From: Bordetella bronchialis
Lineage (GTDB): Bacteria > Pseudomonadota > Gammaproteobacteria > Burkholderiales > Burkholderiaceae_B
Direction of reading: 5' to 3'
DNA: 64,000 nt
Assembly (NCBI RefSeq): GCF_001676705.1
Contig: NZ_CP016170.1
Coordinates: forward strand, 1,798,001 to 1,862,000
Position 1 is the first letter of the stretch; each line of letters starts with the position of its first letter. A model generated the notes under the pieces. The model was not told the origin of the DNA. It did no database searches and worked only from the letters and a program-made list of their open reading frames with translations. The translations under genes and the position numbers were made by a program. Positions 40,900-48,997 of this stretch are shown piece by piece.

Positions 40900-42576
40900 T
40901 CAGGCGGCCTGGCCGCCGTGTGCCTTTTCGGCTTTTTCCTCTTCCCTCTGCCGCAGCACCCGGCGCTGCACCTTGCCGGTGGTGGTCATGGGCAACTCGT
41001 CGAGGAACTCGATTTCCTTCGGATACTCGTACGGCGCCAGGCGCTCGCGTACATGGTCTTGCAGCGCCTGCACGATGCCCTCGCGCGGCTGGCCGGCGTA
41101 CTCTGGCGTCAGCACGACATAGGCCTTGACCAGCGCGCCGCGTTCCGGATCCGGCTTGGGCACGACGGCGGCATTGGCGACGGCGGGATGGCCCAGCAGG
41201 CAGCTTTCGATCTCTCCCGGGCCGATACGGTAGCCCGCCGACTTGAATACGTCGTCGCTGCGGCCGGCATACCAGAGGTAGCCGTCCTCGTCCTTGCGCG
41301 CCAGGTCGCCCGTGCGGCACCAGTCGCCGGTGAATTTCGCGGCCGTCGCCGTGGGGTTGCGCCAGTATTGCAGGAACAGGATGGGGTCGGGATGGCCGTG
41401 GATGTCGTAGCGGTTCAGCGCGACTTCGCCGACTTCGCCGGTCTTGACGGGCTGGCCCTGTTCGTCGATGACGGCTACCTGGTGGCCGGGATAGGGCCGG
41501 CCCATGCTGCCCGGCTTGGCGGGCCAGCGCGCCTGGCTGTTGCCCACCAGGTAATTCATTTCGGTCTGGCCGAACATCTCGTTGGGCGTGATGCCCAGCG
41601 CCGACCGGCACCAGTTGAATACCGTCTCTCCCACGCTTTCGCCGGCGCTCATGATCGCGCGCAGCACGAGCTTGTACCGTTCGCGTGGCGCCGGAACGGC
41701 CTTCATCATCGCCTTCAAGGCGGTGGGGAACAGGAAAGTATTGGTGACCTGGTATCGCTCCAGGAGTTCGAAGGCGCGCTCGGGCGAGAAACGGCCGCGC
41801 GTGCCGACGATGGGATGCCCGAAATACAGGGTAGGCAGCAGCGCGTCCATCATGCCGCCCGTCCAGGCCCAGTCCGCCGGCGACCAGAAAACGTCCCCCT
41901 GCTTGGGAAACCAGTCCTGGGAAGCCACGAAACCCGGCAAATTCCCGATCAGGGCGCAGTGCGGCAGCAACGCGCCCTTGGGCGCGCCGGTCGTGCCGGA
42001 CGTATACAGCAGGATGGCCGGATCCGTGGCCAGCGTGGGAATGCGCTTGAATTCGCCGGGCTGGCGGGCCAGCAGGCTGCGCCAGGGCAGCACGCGCTCG
42101 TCCGCGAAGCCGATGCCGATGATCTGGTGCAAGGCGGGGCACTGTTCCGCGATGGACAGCAGGTTCGCGCTGGAGGCGGCATCCACCACGGCGACCCGGG
42201 CTTCGGAGTCGCGCAGCCGCGCTTCCAGGGCCTCGGGCCCGAAAAGCGCCGACAAGGGCACGATGATGGCGCCGACGCTGTAGGTCGCCATATGGACGAC
42301 GACGGTCTCCGGCCGTTGTCCTAAAACAACACCTACGCGGTCGCCCTTGCCCACCCCCATGCGTACCAGGCCATTGGCCAGCTGGTTCGCCGCTTCCGCC
42401 AGGCGCCCGTAGGTCCAGACCTCTCTATTCCCCGACTCGTCCTCGTAATAAACGGCAATGCGCCGCGCGTCGAGGCCGCTCTCGGCCCAACGGTGGCAGC
42501 ACACCTCGGCGATGTTGAACTGGGTGGGTACTAGCCAGCGGAATGAGTCGTAAAGCGCCTGGTATTGATCGTTCAT
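40900..42576 (-). CDS. Medium-chain-type acyl-CoA synthetase (AMP-forming)
   Basis: Activates a carboxylic acid to its CoA thioester. The 558-aa protein has YTSGTTGAPKGALLPH as P-loop, GQTEMN, the YAGRSDDVFKSAGYRIGPGEIES hinge, and the catalytic Lys in PMTTTGKVQRRVL. The FWSPADWAWTGGMMDALLP segment places it near the medium-chain/branched acyl-CoA synthetase group. The substrate cannot be fixed from sequence. A 16-bp near-palindrome lies seven bases before its ATG, matching one before the GntR gene at 14.65 kb. Confidence 0.88.
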   Translation of the reverse strand: MNDQYQALYDSFRWLVPTQFNIAEVCCHRWAESGLDARRIAVYYEDESGNREVWTYGRLAEAANQLANGLVRMGVGKGDRVGVVLGQRPETVVVHMATYSVGAIIVPLSALFGPEALEARLRDSEARVAVVDAASSANLLSIAEQCPALHQIIGIGFADERVLPWRSLLARQPGEFKRIPTLATDPAILLYTSGTTGAPKGALLPHCALIGNLPGFVASQDWFPKQGDVFWSPADWAWTGGMMDALLPTLYFGHPIVGTRGRFSPERAFELLERYQVTNTFLFPTALKAMMKAVPAPRERYKLVLRAIMSAGESVGETVFNWCRSALGITPNEMFGQTEMNYLVGNSQARWPAKPGSMGRPYPGHQVAVIDEQGQPVKTGEVGEVALNRYDIHGHPDPILFLQYWRNPTATAAKFTGDWCRTGDLARKDEDGYLWYAGRSDDVFKSAGYRIGPGEIESCLLGHPAVANAAVVPKPDPERGALVKAYVVLTPEYAGQPREGIVQALQDHVRERLAPYEYPKEIEFLDELPMTTTGKVQRRVLRQREEEKAEKAHGGQAA

Positions 42577-42583
42577 GGCCCTG

Positions 42584-42599
42584 TTGTGAGCGGTTACAA
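42584..42599. promoter_or_regulatory. lac-operator-like near-palindrome upstream of the acyl-CoA synthetase
   Basis: TTGTGAGCGGTTACAA on the plus strand, an imperfect inverted repeat just before the minus-strand start codon. It differs from the 14659-14674 motif at only two of 16 positions (plus-strand comparison), and both lie seven to eight bases upstream of a start codon. It is a probable operator for a shared regulator. Confidence 0.45.
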
Positions 42600-42742
42600 C
42601 GATGGGACTCGTCGGCAGTGCTTTTGGGGCCGGATTGCCCCAGACGCAAGCATGACCTAGCGAGCCACGATCTGCAACATTGGCGTGTGGCCGTTCCCCG
42701 CGTCTAGGGTTATTACGGATGTTCCCCGCGCTGGCGGGCCAA

Positions 42743-43591
42743 TTATGGATGCTTGCCCTGGCGCCGCAGGGCCGACGGCAGGGCCGGCAGCGAAACCGGG
42801 CGGGGGGCGCGGGCCGGTGGCGTGCCCGCGGCGCGGTCGGCCAGGACGGCCGCCCAATCGATCAACTGCAGATGGCCGCTGTGGTCCTCGGCCAGGGCGG
42901 ACAGGCTTTCCACCCAGTCGCCGTCGTTGCAATACAGCACGCCGTCGATATCCCGCAGCTCGGCCTTGTGGATATGGCCGCACACGACCCCGTCCAGCCC
43001 GCGCCGGCGGGCTTCGCCAGCCAGGGCCTGCTCGAAGTCGGTGATGAAGGCCACCGCGTTCTTGACCTTGTGCTTCAGGTACTGCGACAGCGACCAGTAG
43101 TGCAGCCCCAGGCGATGCCGCATGCGATTGAAGTAGTGATTCAACCAGAGGGCGAACTGGTAAAGGGAGTCACCCAGGTGCGCCAGCCACTTGCTGTGCT
43201 GGATGACGCCATCGAACTGGTCGCCGTGCAGCACGAGCAGCTTGCGGCCGTCCGCCGTTTCATGGACGTCCTCGTCGACGATTTCGATATCGCCGAAGGC
43301 GTAGCCGATGAACTCGCGGGCGAATTCGTCGTGGTTGCCCGGAACGAAAACCACCCGGGTGCCTTCCCGCGCCTTGCGCAGGATGCGCTGCACGATGTCA
43401 TTGTGGGCGCGCGGCCAGTGCCAATGCTTGCGAAGTTGCCAGCCGTCGACGATATCGCCCACCAGATACAGGGTCTCGGCTTCGTTGTGATCCAGGAAAT
43501 CCAGGAGGAATTCGGCCTTGCACCCCGCCGTGCCGAGATGCAGGTCGGAAATCCACACAGTGCGCCAATGCGTCGGGCGAGTCTCGTTCAC
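42743..43591 (-). CDS. LpxH-like UDP-2,3-diacylglucosamine diphosphatase family phosphoesterase
   Basis: A calcineurin-like metallophosphoesterase with all core motifs: WISDLHLG, LVGDIVDGW, FVPGNHDEF, VLHGDQFD and CGHIHKAE. The family (COG2908) includes LpxH, which makes lipid X during lipid A synthesis. The GDxVDxW motif and length (282 aa) fit the LpxH-like side branch as well as true LpxH, so the physiological substrate is uncertain. I chose the GTG at 43591 because GAGGGA lies just upstream; an in-frame ATG at 43615 lacks a ribosome-binding site. It is alone, with 111 bp to the RDD gene. Confidence 0.8.
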   Translation of the reverse strand: MNETRPTHWRTVWISDLHLGTAGCKAEFLLDFLDHNEAETLYLVGDIVDGWQLRKHWHWPRAHNDIVQRILRKAREGTRVVFVPGNHDEFAREFIGYAFGDIEIVDEDVHETADGRKLLVLHGDQFDGVIQHSKWLAHLGDSLYQFALWLNHYFNRMRHRLGLHYWSLSQYLKHKVKNAVAFITDFEQALAGEARRRGLDGVVCGHIHKAELRDIDGVLYCNDGDWVESLSALAEDHSGHLQLIDWAAVLADRAAGTPPARAPRPVSLPALPSALRRQGKHP

Positions 43592-43726
43592 ATGTCCCTC
43601 GGGTCGCGCTGTCATGCAAGCATGAAATCACCGTGCGATGACGCCGATGTGAAATCGGCATGGCGCTTTCATGACAAGCGCGCGGCGACGCCCGGTGCCA
43701 GGCGCGGCGGGACGGCAGGCGCGGGA

Positions 43727-44263
43727 TCAGGCGCCGGCGGTGCGCCCGCGTGCCGCGTTTGCAGCGGCCGGAACGGAGACGAGACGGGTGCCGGCCCAGC
43801 GGTCATGCAGGAACTGGCCATCCGGATCCAGCCAGGATCCGATGAAGATCGCGAAAGGCGCCGCCACGATGAACATCAACGTGCCCGGCCAGTGCGTAAG
43901 GGATTCGATGGCCCATACGGCCAGCGCCGCCAGCAGAGGCAGCAGCCAGGCCAGCACGTAGCGCCATGCCAGCCGCGCGAGCGAGGGCGTGGCCCCGTCG
44001 CGGCCCACCAGGCGGATGTTCCAGGTTTTCATGGGAAGCGTCTGGCCGGATCGGCGCCAGCACACCAGGAAGTAGCCGCCAATGGCCAGGAAAAGCCACA
44101 GCTGTCGCGCGGAGCGCAGCATCAGGCCGCTGCGGCTCTGGGTCAGCGTGTCGAACAGGTAGTCGGCCAGGAAAACCACGCCGAAAAGGAGCACGGCCTC
44201 GTACATCATGCAGGCGAAGCGGCGCAGGCGGGGCGGAGCGGGCAGGGCGGCGGTGTCGTTCAT
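43727..44263 (-). CDS. RDD family membrane protein
   Basis: A 178-aa protein with three to four hydrophobic helices and the RDD signature residues: Arg near the start (LRRFACMMYEAVLLFGVVF), Asp-Asp-type positions and the MKTWNIRLVGRDG block typical of the family. RDD proteins have unknown or transport-related roles. ATG 44263 was taken because the upstream extension overlaps the terminator of the neighbouring small gene. Confidence 0.85.
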   Translation of the reverse strand: MNDTAALPAPPRLRRFACMMYEAVLLFGVVFLADYLFDTLTQSRSGLMLRSARQLWLFLAIGGYFLVCWRRSGQTLPMKTWNIRLVGRDGATPSLARLAWRYVLAWLLPLLAALAVWAIESLTHWPGTLMFIVAAPFAIFIGSWLDPDGQFLHDRWAGTRLVSVPAAANAARGRTAGA

Positions 44264-44368
44264 AGCGGCCGTATTATCGCTTGCCCGCGCCCGGCCCGCG
44301 GAAGGAGACGCCGGCGCGCCAGGGTGGCCAGCGGCGAAAGGGCCAAAGCGCCTCGGACTGCGCGGGGC

Positions 44369-44395
44369 AAAAAAAAAGCCCGCCACGAGGGCGGG
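44369..44395 (-). terminator. Rho-independent terminator of the 59-aa gene
   Basis: On the minus strand a 6-bp GC stem (CCCGCC/GGCGGG) with a 5-nt loop is followed by C and nine T residues. It lies 56 bp after the small ORF's stop, marking that ORF as an independent transcript. Confidence 0.88.
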
Positions 44396-44451
44396 TTCTA
44401 AAAGGGGCTTGTGCAGCCCCCAAGGGGACTTGTCGCTGTCGGGCTCGCGAT

Positions 44452-44631
44452 TCAGGCGCGGGCGGCTTCGCCGCTGTGGCGGCTGGCCGGGGCGCGGAAA
44501 GAGCGGCCGAACTTGCTGATCAGTTTGCCCAGCGCACGGAGGGGCCGCGGGCGGAATTGTTCTTCAATGGCCTGACGCATCAATTCGCGTTCCAGTTCGT
44601 CGGTCAGGCGGAGGGGTTCACGTTCGTTCAC
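44452..44631 (-). CDS. Small basic protein, 59 aa, GTG start
   Basis: This short frame starts at GTG 44631 with AGGA eight to nine bases upstream. The peptide begins MNEREPLRLTDELERELMRQ and continues with a helical, Arg/Lys-rich segment (about 25-50) ending in an Arg/Ala/Ser-rich tail. No membrane segment or known domain is recognised. A strong terminator follows and a distinctive double palindrome precedes it, which together make it a credible gene. Its function is unknown; a small nucleic-acid- or protein-binding role is only a guess from its charge. Confidence 0.7.
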   Translation of the reverse strand: MNEREPLRLTDELERELMRQAIEEQFRPRPLRALGKLISKFGRSFRAPASRHSGEAARA

Positions 44632-44702
44632 GATAATATCCTGGGTGCTAAAAGCAAGCGCCGCGTTCCATCCCGGTGGACTACTTTCATGCAGGCGCTC
44701 TA

Positions 44703-44731
44703 GGGATAACCCGAATTTTAGGGGTTAACCC
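44703..44731. promoter_or_regulatory. Pair of GGG(A/T)TAACCC palindromes
   Basis: GGGATAACCC (44703-44712) and the perfect palindrome GGGTTAACCC (44722-44731) are spaced 19 bp centre to centre, about two helical turns, in the divergent gap between the 59-aa gene and pxpB. They suggest a dimeric regulator binding one face of the DNA. The regulator is unknown. Confidence 0.45.
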
Positions 44732-44812
44732 TAGATTCCGCAAGTCGTAAAAAAACCACAAGTACGGCATCTTGGCCGCGGTGTGGCGCCGGGCTGGCAA
44801 AAGGGGGTCATA

Positions 44813-45574
44813 GTGAGCCAGGGTGACCTCTACAATGGCCGGATGGAGAGCCCGGCCACCGAACCCGTCCCCGACTGGCGTATCGATCCCGTGGGAGACC
44901 GCTGTCTGCTCGTCACCCTGGGAGACGAGGTCGACGCCCGTACCAATCGCGCGGTGCAGGCCTTGGCGGCCGATCTGCTCGCGGAACCGCCGCCAGGCGT
45001 AATAGACGTGGTGCCGGCCTTCACCACCGTCGCCTTGCACTACCTGCCGCAGGCTTATGCGGGCCAGGCGGGCACGCCCTTCGAGTGCCTGTCCGCCATC
45101 CTGCGGGAGCGCTTGCGCCGGGGTGTCCCGGATATCCTCGGGGAATCCCGGGTCGTGGAGATCCCGGCCTGCTATGGCGGCGTCCACGGTCCCGACCTGG
45201 ACGAGGTCGCCCGGCGTTGCGGCTTGAGCACCGCCGAAGTCATTGCCCTGCACGGTGCCTCTCCGCTGGTGATCTACACGTTTTTCTTCGCGCCGGGGGC
45301 CCCTTTCGCCGGTGGGCTGGATCCGCGCCTGGCGGTGCCGCGCCGCGCCACTCCCCGTACGGAGGTGCCCGCCGGCTCGGTGGCGATCGCCAACGGGTTG
45401 TCCATGATTTACCAACTGGCCATGCCGGGCGGCTGGAACCTGATCGGCCGCACGCCCTGGAATCTGTTCGATCTGGAGCGGGACCCGCCGGTACGGCTGC
45501 GGTTGGGCGACCGCCTGCGCTTCGTGCCGATTTCCCCCGCCGAATTCGACCGCCTGTACGAGGCCCGCCGATGA
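44813..45574 (+). CDS. pxpB: 5-oxoprolinase subunit B
   Basis: Part of the ATP-dependent PxpABC 5-oxoprolinase that recycles cyclised glutamate. The 253-aa protein (KipI-like) shows the cyclophilin-like domain with VPAFTTVALHYLP, VVEIPACYGGVHGPDLDEVA, FFFAPGAPFAGGLDPRLAVPRRATPRTEVPAGSVAIA, and the GGWNLIGRTPWNLFD motif. GTG 44813 has AAGGGGG five bases upstream and was preferred to ATG 44783 or ATG 44843. It overlaps pxpC by four bases. The third subunit gene, pxpA, is not in the window. Confidence 0.88.
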   Translation: MSQGDLYNGRMESPATEPVPDWRIDPVGDRCLLVTLGDEVDARTNRAVQALAADLLAEPPPGVIDVVPAFTTVALHYLPQAYAGQAGTPFECLSAILRERLRRGVPDILGESRVVEIPACYGGVHGPDLDEVARRCGLSTAEVIALHGASPLVIYTFFFAPGAPFAGGLDPRLAVPRRATPRTEVPAGSVAIANGLSMIYQLAMPGGWNLIGRTPWNLFDLERDPPVRLRLGDRLRFVPISPAEFDRLYEARR

Positions 45575-46698
45575 TACGGGTATTGAAACCCGGCGCCTTG
45601 TCCCAGTTGCAGGATCTGGGGCGCTATGGGCAGCAACGCTATGGCGTCCCCGTGAACGGGGTCATGGACGAATGGTCGCACCGCCTCGCCAACGTCCTGG
45701 TCGGCAATCCGGAAGACCAGGCCACGCTGGAATGCACCTTGACCGGCCCGACCCTGCGGTTCACGCGCGATCGCCTGATCGCGTTGTCGGGGGCCGACAT
45801 GCAGGCGCGTATCGATGGCATGCTGGTCCCGCTGGACCAGCCCCTGCTGGTTCGCGGCGGCGCAACCCTTGCCTGCGGCGAGCGCCGACGTGGCGCGCGG
45901 TTGTACCTGGCGGTGCGTGGCGGTTTCGACGTGCCGGCGGTGATGGGCAGCCGCAGCACCTTCCTGCGTGGCGGCTACGGCGGCTTCCAGGGGCGTGCGC
46001 TGGCACGGGGCGATCGCCTGCCGCTGCAGCCGGCGGACGCCGGATATCCCGGGGCCATGCGGCTGCTGGTCCAGTGCGGGACGCCTTTCGTTTCCGCCGC
46101 CCAGTTCGCGATAGCGGCCCCGGATGGCGACGCGGGCATCCTGCGGGTGGTACCCGGACCGCAGTGGCATGCCTTTACCGCACAGGCACGGCAGGCATTC
46201 GTCGAGCAGCCATTTCAGATCGACAACCGCTCCGACCGCATGGGGTACCGCCTGGCCGGGCCGCGCCTCATGCTGGCGCAGCCGCTGGAGATGGTCTCCG
46301 AGGCGGTTTCCTTCGGCACCGTGCAGGTGCCGCCGGACGGTAATCCCATTGTGTTGATGGCGGATCGCCAGAGCGCCGGCGGTTATCCCAAGATCGCCTA
46401 TGTGGCCAGTGTCGATCTGCCGAGGCTGGCACAGGCGCTGCCCGGGGATACGGTGCGGTTCGCCCCGATCACGCTGGCGCAGGCGCAGGCCCTGTATCTG
46501 CAGCGGGAAGACCGGCTGGCGGAACTGCGCGCCCTGGTGGCGCGGGCCATGCAGGCGGCGCCGCACGGCCGACAGGTGCGGGATCCCGGGCATGACGACT
46601 TCCGCGCCGGCGACCCTGAGGCTGGCGACCCGTGTCCGGCCGATCGTGGGCCGGCCGACCCCGGGGCCGCCGATCCCGGGTCGCGGCCGGCGGCATAG
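45571..46698 (+). CDS. pxpC: 5-oxoprolinase subunit C
   Basis: The KipA/biotin-dependent-carboxylase-like subunit, translationally coupled to pxpB (ATGA). The 375-aa protein has VLKPGALSQLQDLGRYGQQRYGV at the start, then the YLAVRGGFDVPAVMGSRSTFLRGGYGG block and the SDRMGYRLAGPRL segment of this family. It then has PPDGNPIVLMADRQSAGGYPKIAYV. Beyond the family core (about residue 330) it carries an odd 45-residue Asp/Pro/Gly/Ala-rich tail with GDP and ADPG-like repeats. With no adjacent pxpA the activity must depend on a gene elsewhere. Confidence 0.88.
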   Translation: MIRVLKPGALSQLQDLGRYGQQRYGVPVNGVMDEWSHRLANVLVGNPEDQATLECTLTGPTLRFTRDRLIALSGADMQARIDGMLVPLDQPLLVRGGATLACGERRRGARLYLAVRGGFDVPAVMGSRSTFLRGGYGGFQGRALARGDRLPLQPADAGYPGAMRLLVQCGTPFVSAAQFAIAAPDGDAGILRVVPGPQWHAFTAQARQAFVEQPFQIDNRSDRMGYRLAGPRLMLAQPLEMVSEAVSFGTVQVPPDGNPIVLMADRQSAGGYPKIAYVASVDLPRLAQALPGDTVRFAPITLAQAQALYLQREDRLAELRALVARAMQAAPHGRQVRDPGHDDFRAGDPEAGDPCPADRGPADPGAADPGSRPAA

Positions 46699-46738
46699 CG
46701 CCGCGCCGGCCGCGCCGCGCCGGCCGCGCCGCGGCGGC

Positions 46739-48469
46739 TCAGTCCTGCCCGGCCTCGTCGGCATCCCCCGGCGCATCGGCGTCGTCCTGGCCGCGGTGCG
46801 TACCGCCGTCGTGGTGGGCGCGTTTGTCGCGGTAGCCGGCGCTGACCAGCTCGAAGCCGAACAGGCGGCAATCCAGCGGGCCGTTGTGCAAGGGAATGCG
46901 GCGCAGGGGCTTCAGGCGCATTTTCTGGGGCAGCGTCAGATCGCTGGAGATCGCATGGACCTGCCATCCCGAGAAGTTCCGTTTCAGGCAGGCCGCCCAA
47001 TCGCGCCACAGGTCCTCGTCCTGGCCGGCCTGCATCCGTTCGCCGTACGGGGGGTTGGTAACGATCCAGCCGCGGTCGACCGGCGCCTGCAGCGTGCGGG
47101 CGTCAGCGACCTGGAACTGGATGCTGTCTTCGGTGAGCCACGCGCGTTCGGCGTTGCGCCGCGCATGGTCGATGGCGGCCGGGTCGATGTCGTAGCCGAA
47201 CAGCGGCGTGTCCAGGCGCGGGCGGATACGCGCCCGCGCGTCGTCCTTCAGGTCCTGCCAGCGTCGCGCGTCGTGTCCGCGCAGGCGCTCGAAGGAGAAC
47301 GGGCGGGCAATGCCCGGCGGGACGCCCAGGGCGACCCAGGCGGCTTCGATCAGTATGGTGCCGCTGCCGCAGAAAGGGTCGAGCAGCGGCGCCGCCGGAT
47401 CCCAGCCGGCCAAGGCCAGCATGCCGGCCGCCAGGTTCTCGCGCAGGGGGGCCTCGCCCTTGTCCAGCCGCCATCCGCGCTTGAACAGCGATTCGCCGCT
47501 GGTATCCAGGTACAGCGTGGCGGTATCGCTGGTCAGGAAGGCGTGCACCCGCGCGTCCGGCCGCACGGTGTCGATATCGGGGCGCGCGCCTTCACGGTCC
47601 AGCAGGCGGTCGCAGATGCCGTCCTTGACCCGCAGATTGCAGTATTGCAGGCTGCGCATGGGGCTTTTGATGGCCGAGGTATCCACGCGCAGCGAGCGTT
47701 CCGCGCCGAACCAGCGTTCCCACTGCGTGGCATAGGCCAGGTCCAGCAGATCGTTTTCTTCCTGCACGGGGCCCTGCGCGACCTGCACCAGCACCCGGGT
47801 CGCCAGGCGCGAATACAGATTGGCGTGCTGCACGCCGGTCCAGTCGGCGCTGAAATGGACGCCCGCCCGGCCGATGCGGGCGTCCGCGAAGCCCAGTGCC
47901 TGCATCTCGATGGCGAGCACTTCCTCCAGTCCCTGGGGACAGGGCGCGAAGACCTGGAACCGTTCGCCGGCGCGCGGTCCGGTGTCGCGCTGGCCGCCCT
48001 CCCGCCCGCGCTTGCGCGGACGGTCGGTATATTCCACGTCGTAGGCATCGGGGCCGTCGCGATGGTCGGCGATTGGCGCCGCGTCCGGCGACGCCTCGTC
48101 TCGTTGGTTGGCGCGCGTCGCCGGAAATGACCGGCTTGCCGTTTCGTCCTTTACGCGCGTGCCTGTGACCGACCTGTCCCGGGCAGGACGGGCCGAACCG
48201 CCCGCTGCCGCGGCGCCGCGGCCCGCGTGCCGCGGGGCGGCGGCGCCCGGCCGGCCGCGGTCACGGGAGCGGTCGCCGTTGCGGGCAGTGGGGGCCGCGG
48301 GCTCGTCCTGCGAGCGGGCTTTCTCGCGCTCTTTTTCCTGCTGCGCCACCAGGCGCGCGCGGCTGCCGCTGCGTTTGCGCTTGGCGGCATCCGGCGCGGG
48401 CGCGGCAGCGCCGGCGCGCTTGCCCAGGGTCAGCGTTTTGCGCGGGCGATCGGGATCGTCGACGGACAT
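46739..48469 (-). CDS. THUMP-domain class I SAM rRNA methyltransferase (RlmL N-terminal enzyme-like)
   Basis: Likely a 23S rRNA N2-guanine methyltransferase, as RlmL. The 576-aa protein has an unusual N-terminal extension of about 165 residues, rich in Arg, Lys, Ala and Asp and probably disordered. A THUMP domain (about 170-280, starting FQVFAPCPQGLEEVLAIEM) and a methyltransferase domain follow, with the SAM loop LLDPFCGSGTILIEAA (about 360) and catalytic motif IVTNPPYGER (about 468). It lacks the second, RlmK-type domain of the E. coli fusion. A short Asp/Gly/His-rich tail ends it. The start was placed at 48469, though a later start would remove the extension. Confidence 0.85.
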   Translation of the reverse strand: MSVDDPDRPRKTLTLGKRAGAAAPAPDAAKRKRSGSRARLVAQQEKEREKARSQDEPAAPTARNGDRSRDRGRPGAAAPRHAGRGAAAAGGSARPARDRSVTGTRVKDETASRSFPATRANQRDEASPDAAPIADHRDGPDAYDVEYTDRPRKRGREGGQRDTGPRAGERFQVFAPCPQGLEEVLAIEMQALGFADARIGRAGVHFSADWTGVQHANLYSRLATRVLVQVAQGPVQEENDLLDLAYATQWERWFGAERSLRVDTSAIKSPMRSLQYCNLRVKDGICDRLLDREGARPDIDTVRPDARVHAFLTSDTATLYLDTSGESLFKRGWRLDKGEAPLRENLAAGMLALAGWDPAAPLLDPFCGSGTILIEAAWVALGVPPGIARPFSFERLRGHDARRWQDLKDDARARIRPRLDTPLFGYDIDPAAIDHARRNAERAWLTEDSIQFQVADARTLQAPVDRGWIVTNPPYGERMQAGQDEDLWRDWAACLKRNFSGWQVHAISSDLTLPQKMRLKPLRRIPLHNGPLDCRLFGFELVSAGYRDKRAHHDGGTHRGQDDADAPGDADEAGQD

Positions 48470-48490
48470 GTAGCGGGAAAATCCAGGAGT

Positions 48491-48913
48491 CTAGAAAGGC
48501 TTGACCACGACCAGCGCCACCACGATGAAGAGCAGCAGCACGGATATTTCGTTGAACCAGCGGTAGAAGGTGTGCGTGCGCGTGTTGCGGCCTTGCTCGA
48601 ATTTGCGCAGCATGACGCCACAGGCGTGATGGTAGCCGATGATCAACAGCACGAAGAACAGCTTGGCGTGCATCCAGCCGTTGCCCGGTCCCATGCCGAT
48701 GCCGTAGCCGATATACAGCCACAGCCCGAAAACGACGGCGATGACGGCCAGCAGCGTGGTAAAGCGGAACAGGCGCCGCGCCATGCCGAGCAGTACCGCG
48801 CGGACCGCCGGCTCGTCCTGCTGCGCCAGGTTCACATAGATGCGCGGCAGGTAGAACAAGCCGGCGAACCAGGCGGCGATGAAGACGATGTGCAGGGTCT
48901 TGATCCAGAGCAT
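48491..48913 (-). CDS. hemJ: Protoporphyrinogen IX oxidase, HemJ/CopD-like
   Basis: A 140-aa membrane protein with four hydrophobic helices, matching the TIGR00701 HemJ family. It has WIKTLHIVFIAAWFAGLFYLPRIYV with the conserved His near residue 8, and the second conserved pair in GWMHAKLFFVLLIIGYHHACG. HemJ oxidises protoporphyrinogen in haem synthesis. It lies 21 bp upstream of the rRNA methyltransferase start on the same strand, and 84 bp downstream of the end of proA. Confidence 0.88.
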   Translation of the reverse strand: MLWIKTLHIVFIAAWFAGLFYLPRIYVNLAQQDEPAVRAVLLGMARRLFRFTTLLAVIAVVFGLWLYIGYGIGMGPGNGWMHAKLFFVLLIIGYHHACGVMLRKFEQGRNTRTHTFYRWFNEISVLLLFIVVALVVVKPF

Positions 48914-48997
48914 GGGCCGTTACCTCGGAAAAAAGAGGCATTGTAGGGTAGGGCAGCGGGCTGGCACGCCCGCATGCCCATTCCCCGGCCGCCGGGG

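Noticed and set aside
39220..42324. 1034-aa plus-strand ORF over hslO, the carbonic anhydrase and the acyl-CoA synthetase
   Set aside because: It runs antisense to three recognisable genes and has the His/Arg/Gly/Ala bias typical of shadow frames.
43620..43675. CATGAAA...TTTCATG inverted repeat before the LpxH-like gene
   Set aside because: The arms are 7 bp and far apart (about 38 bp), so the match may well be chance.
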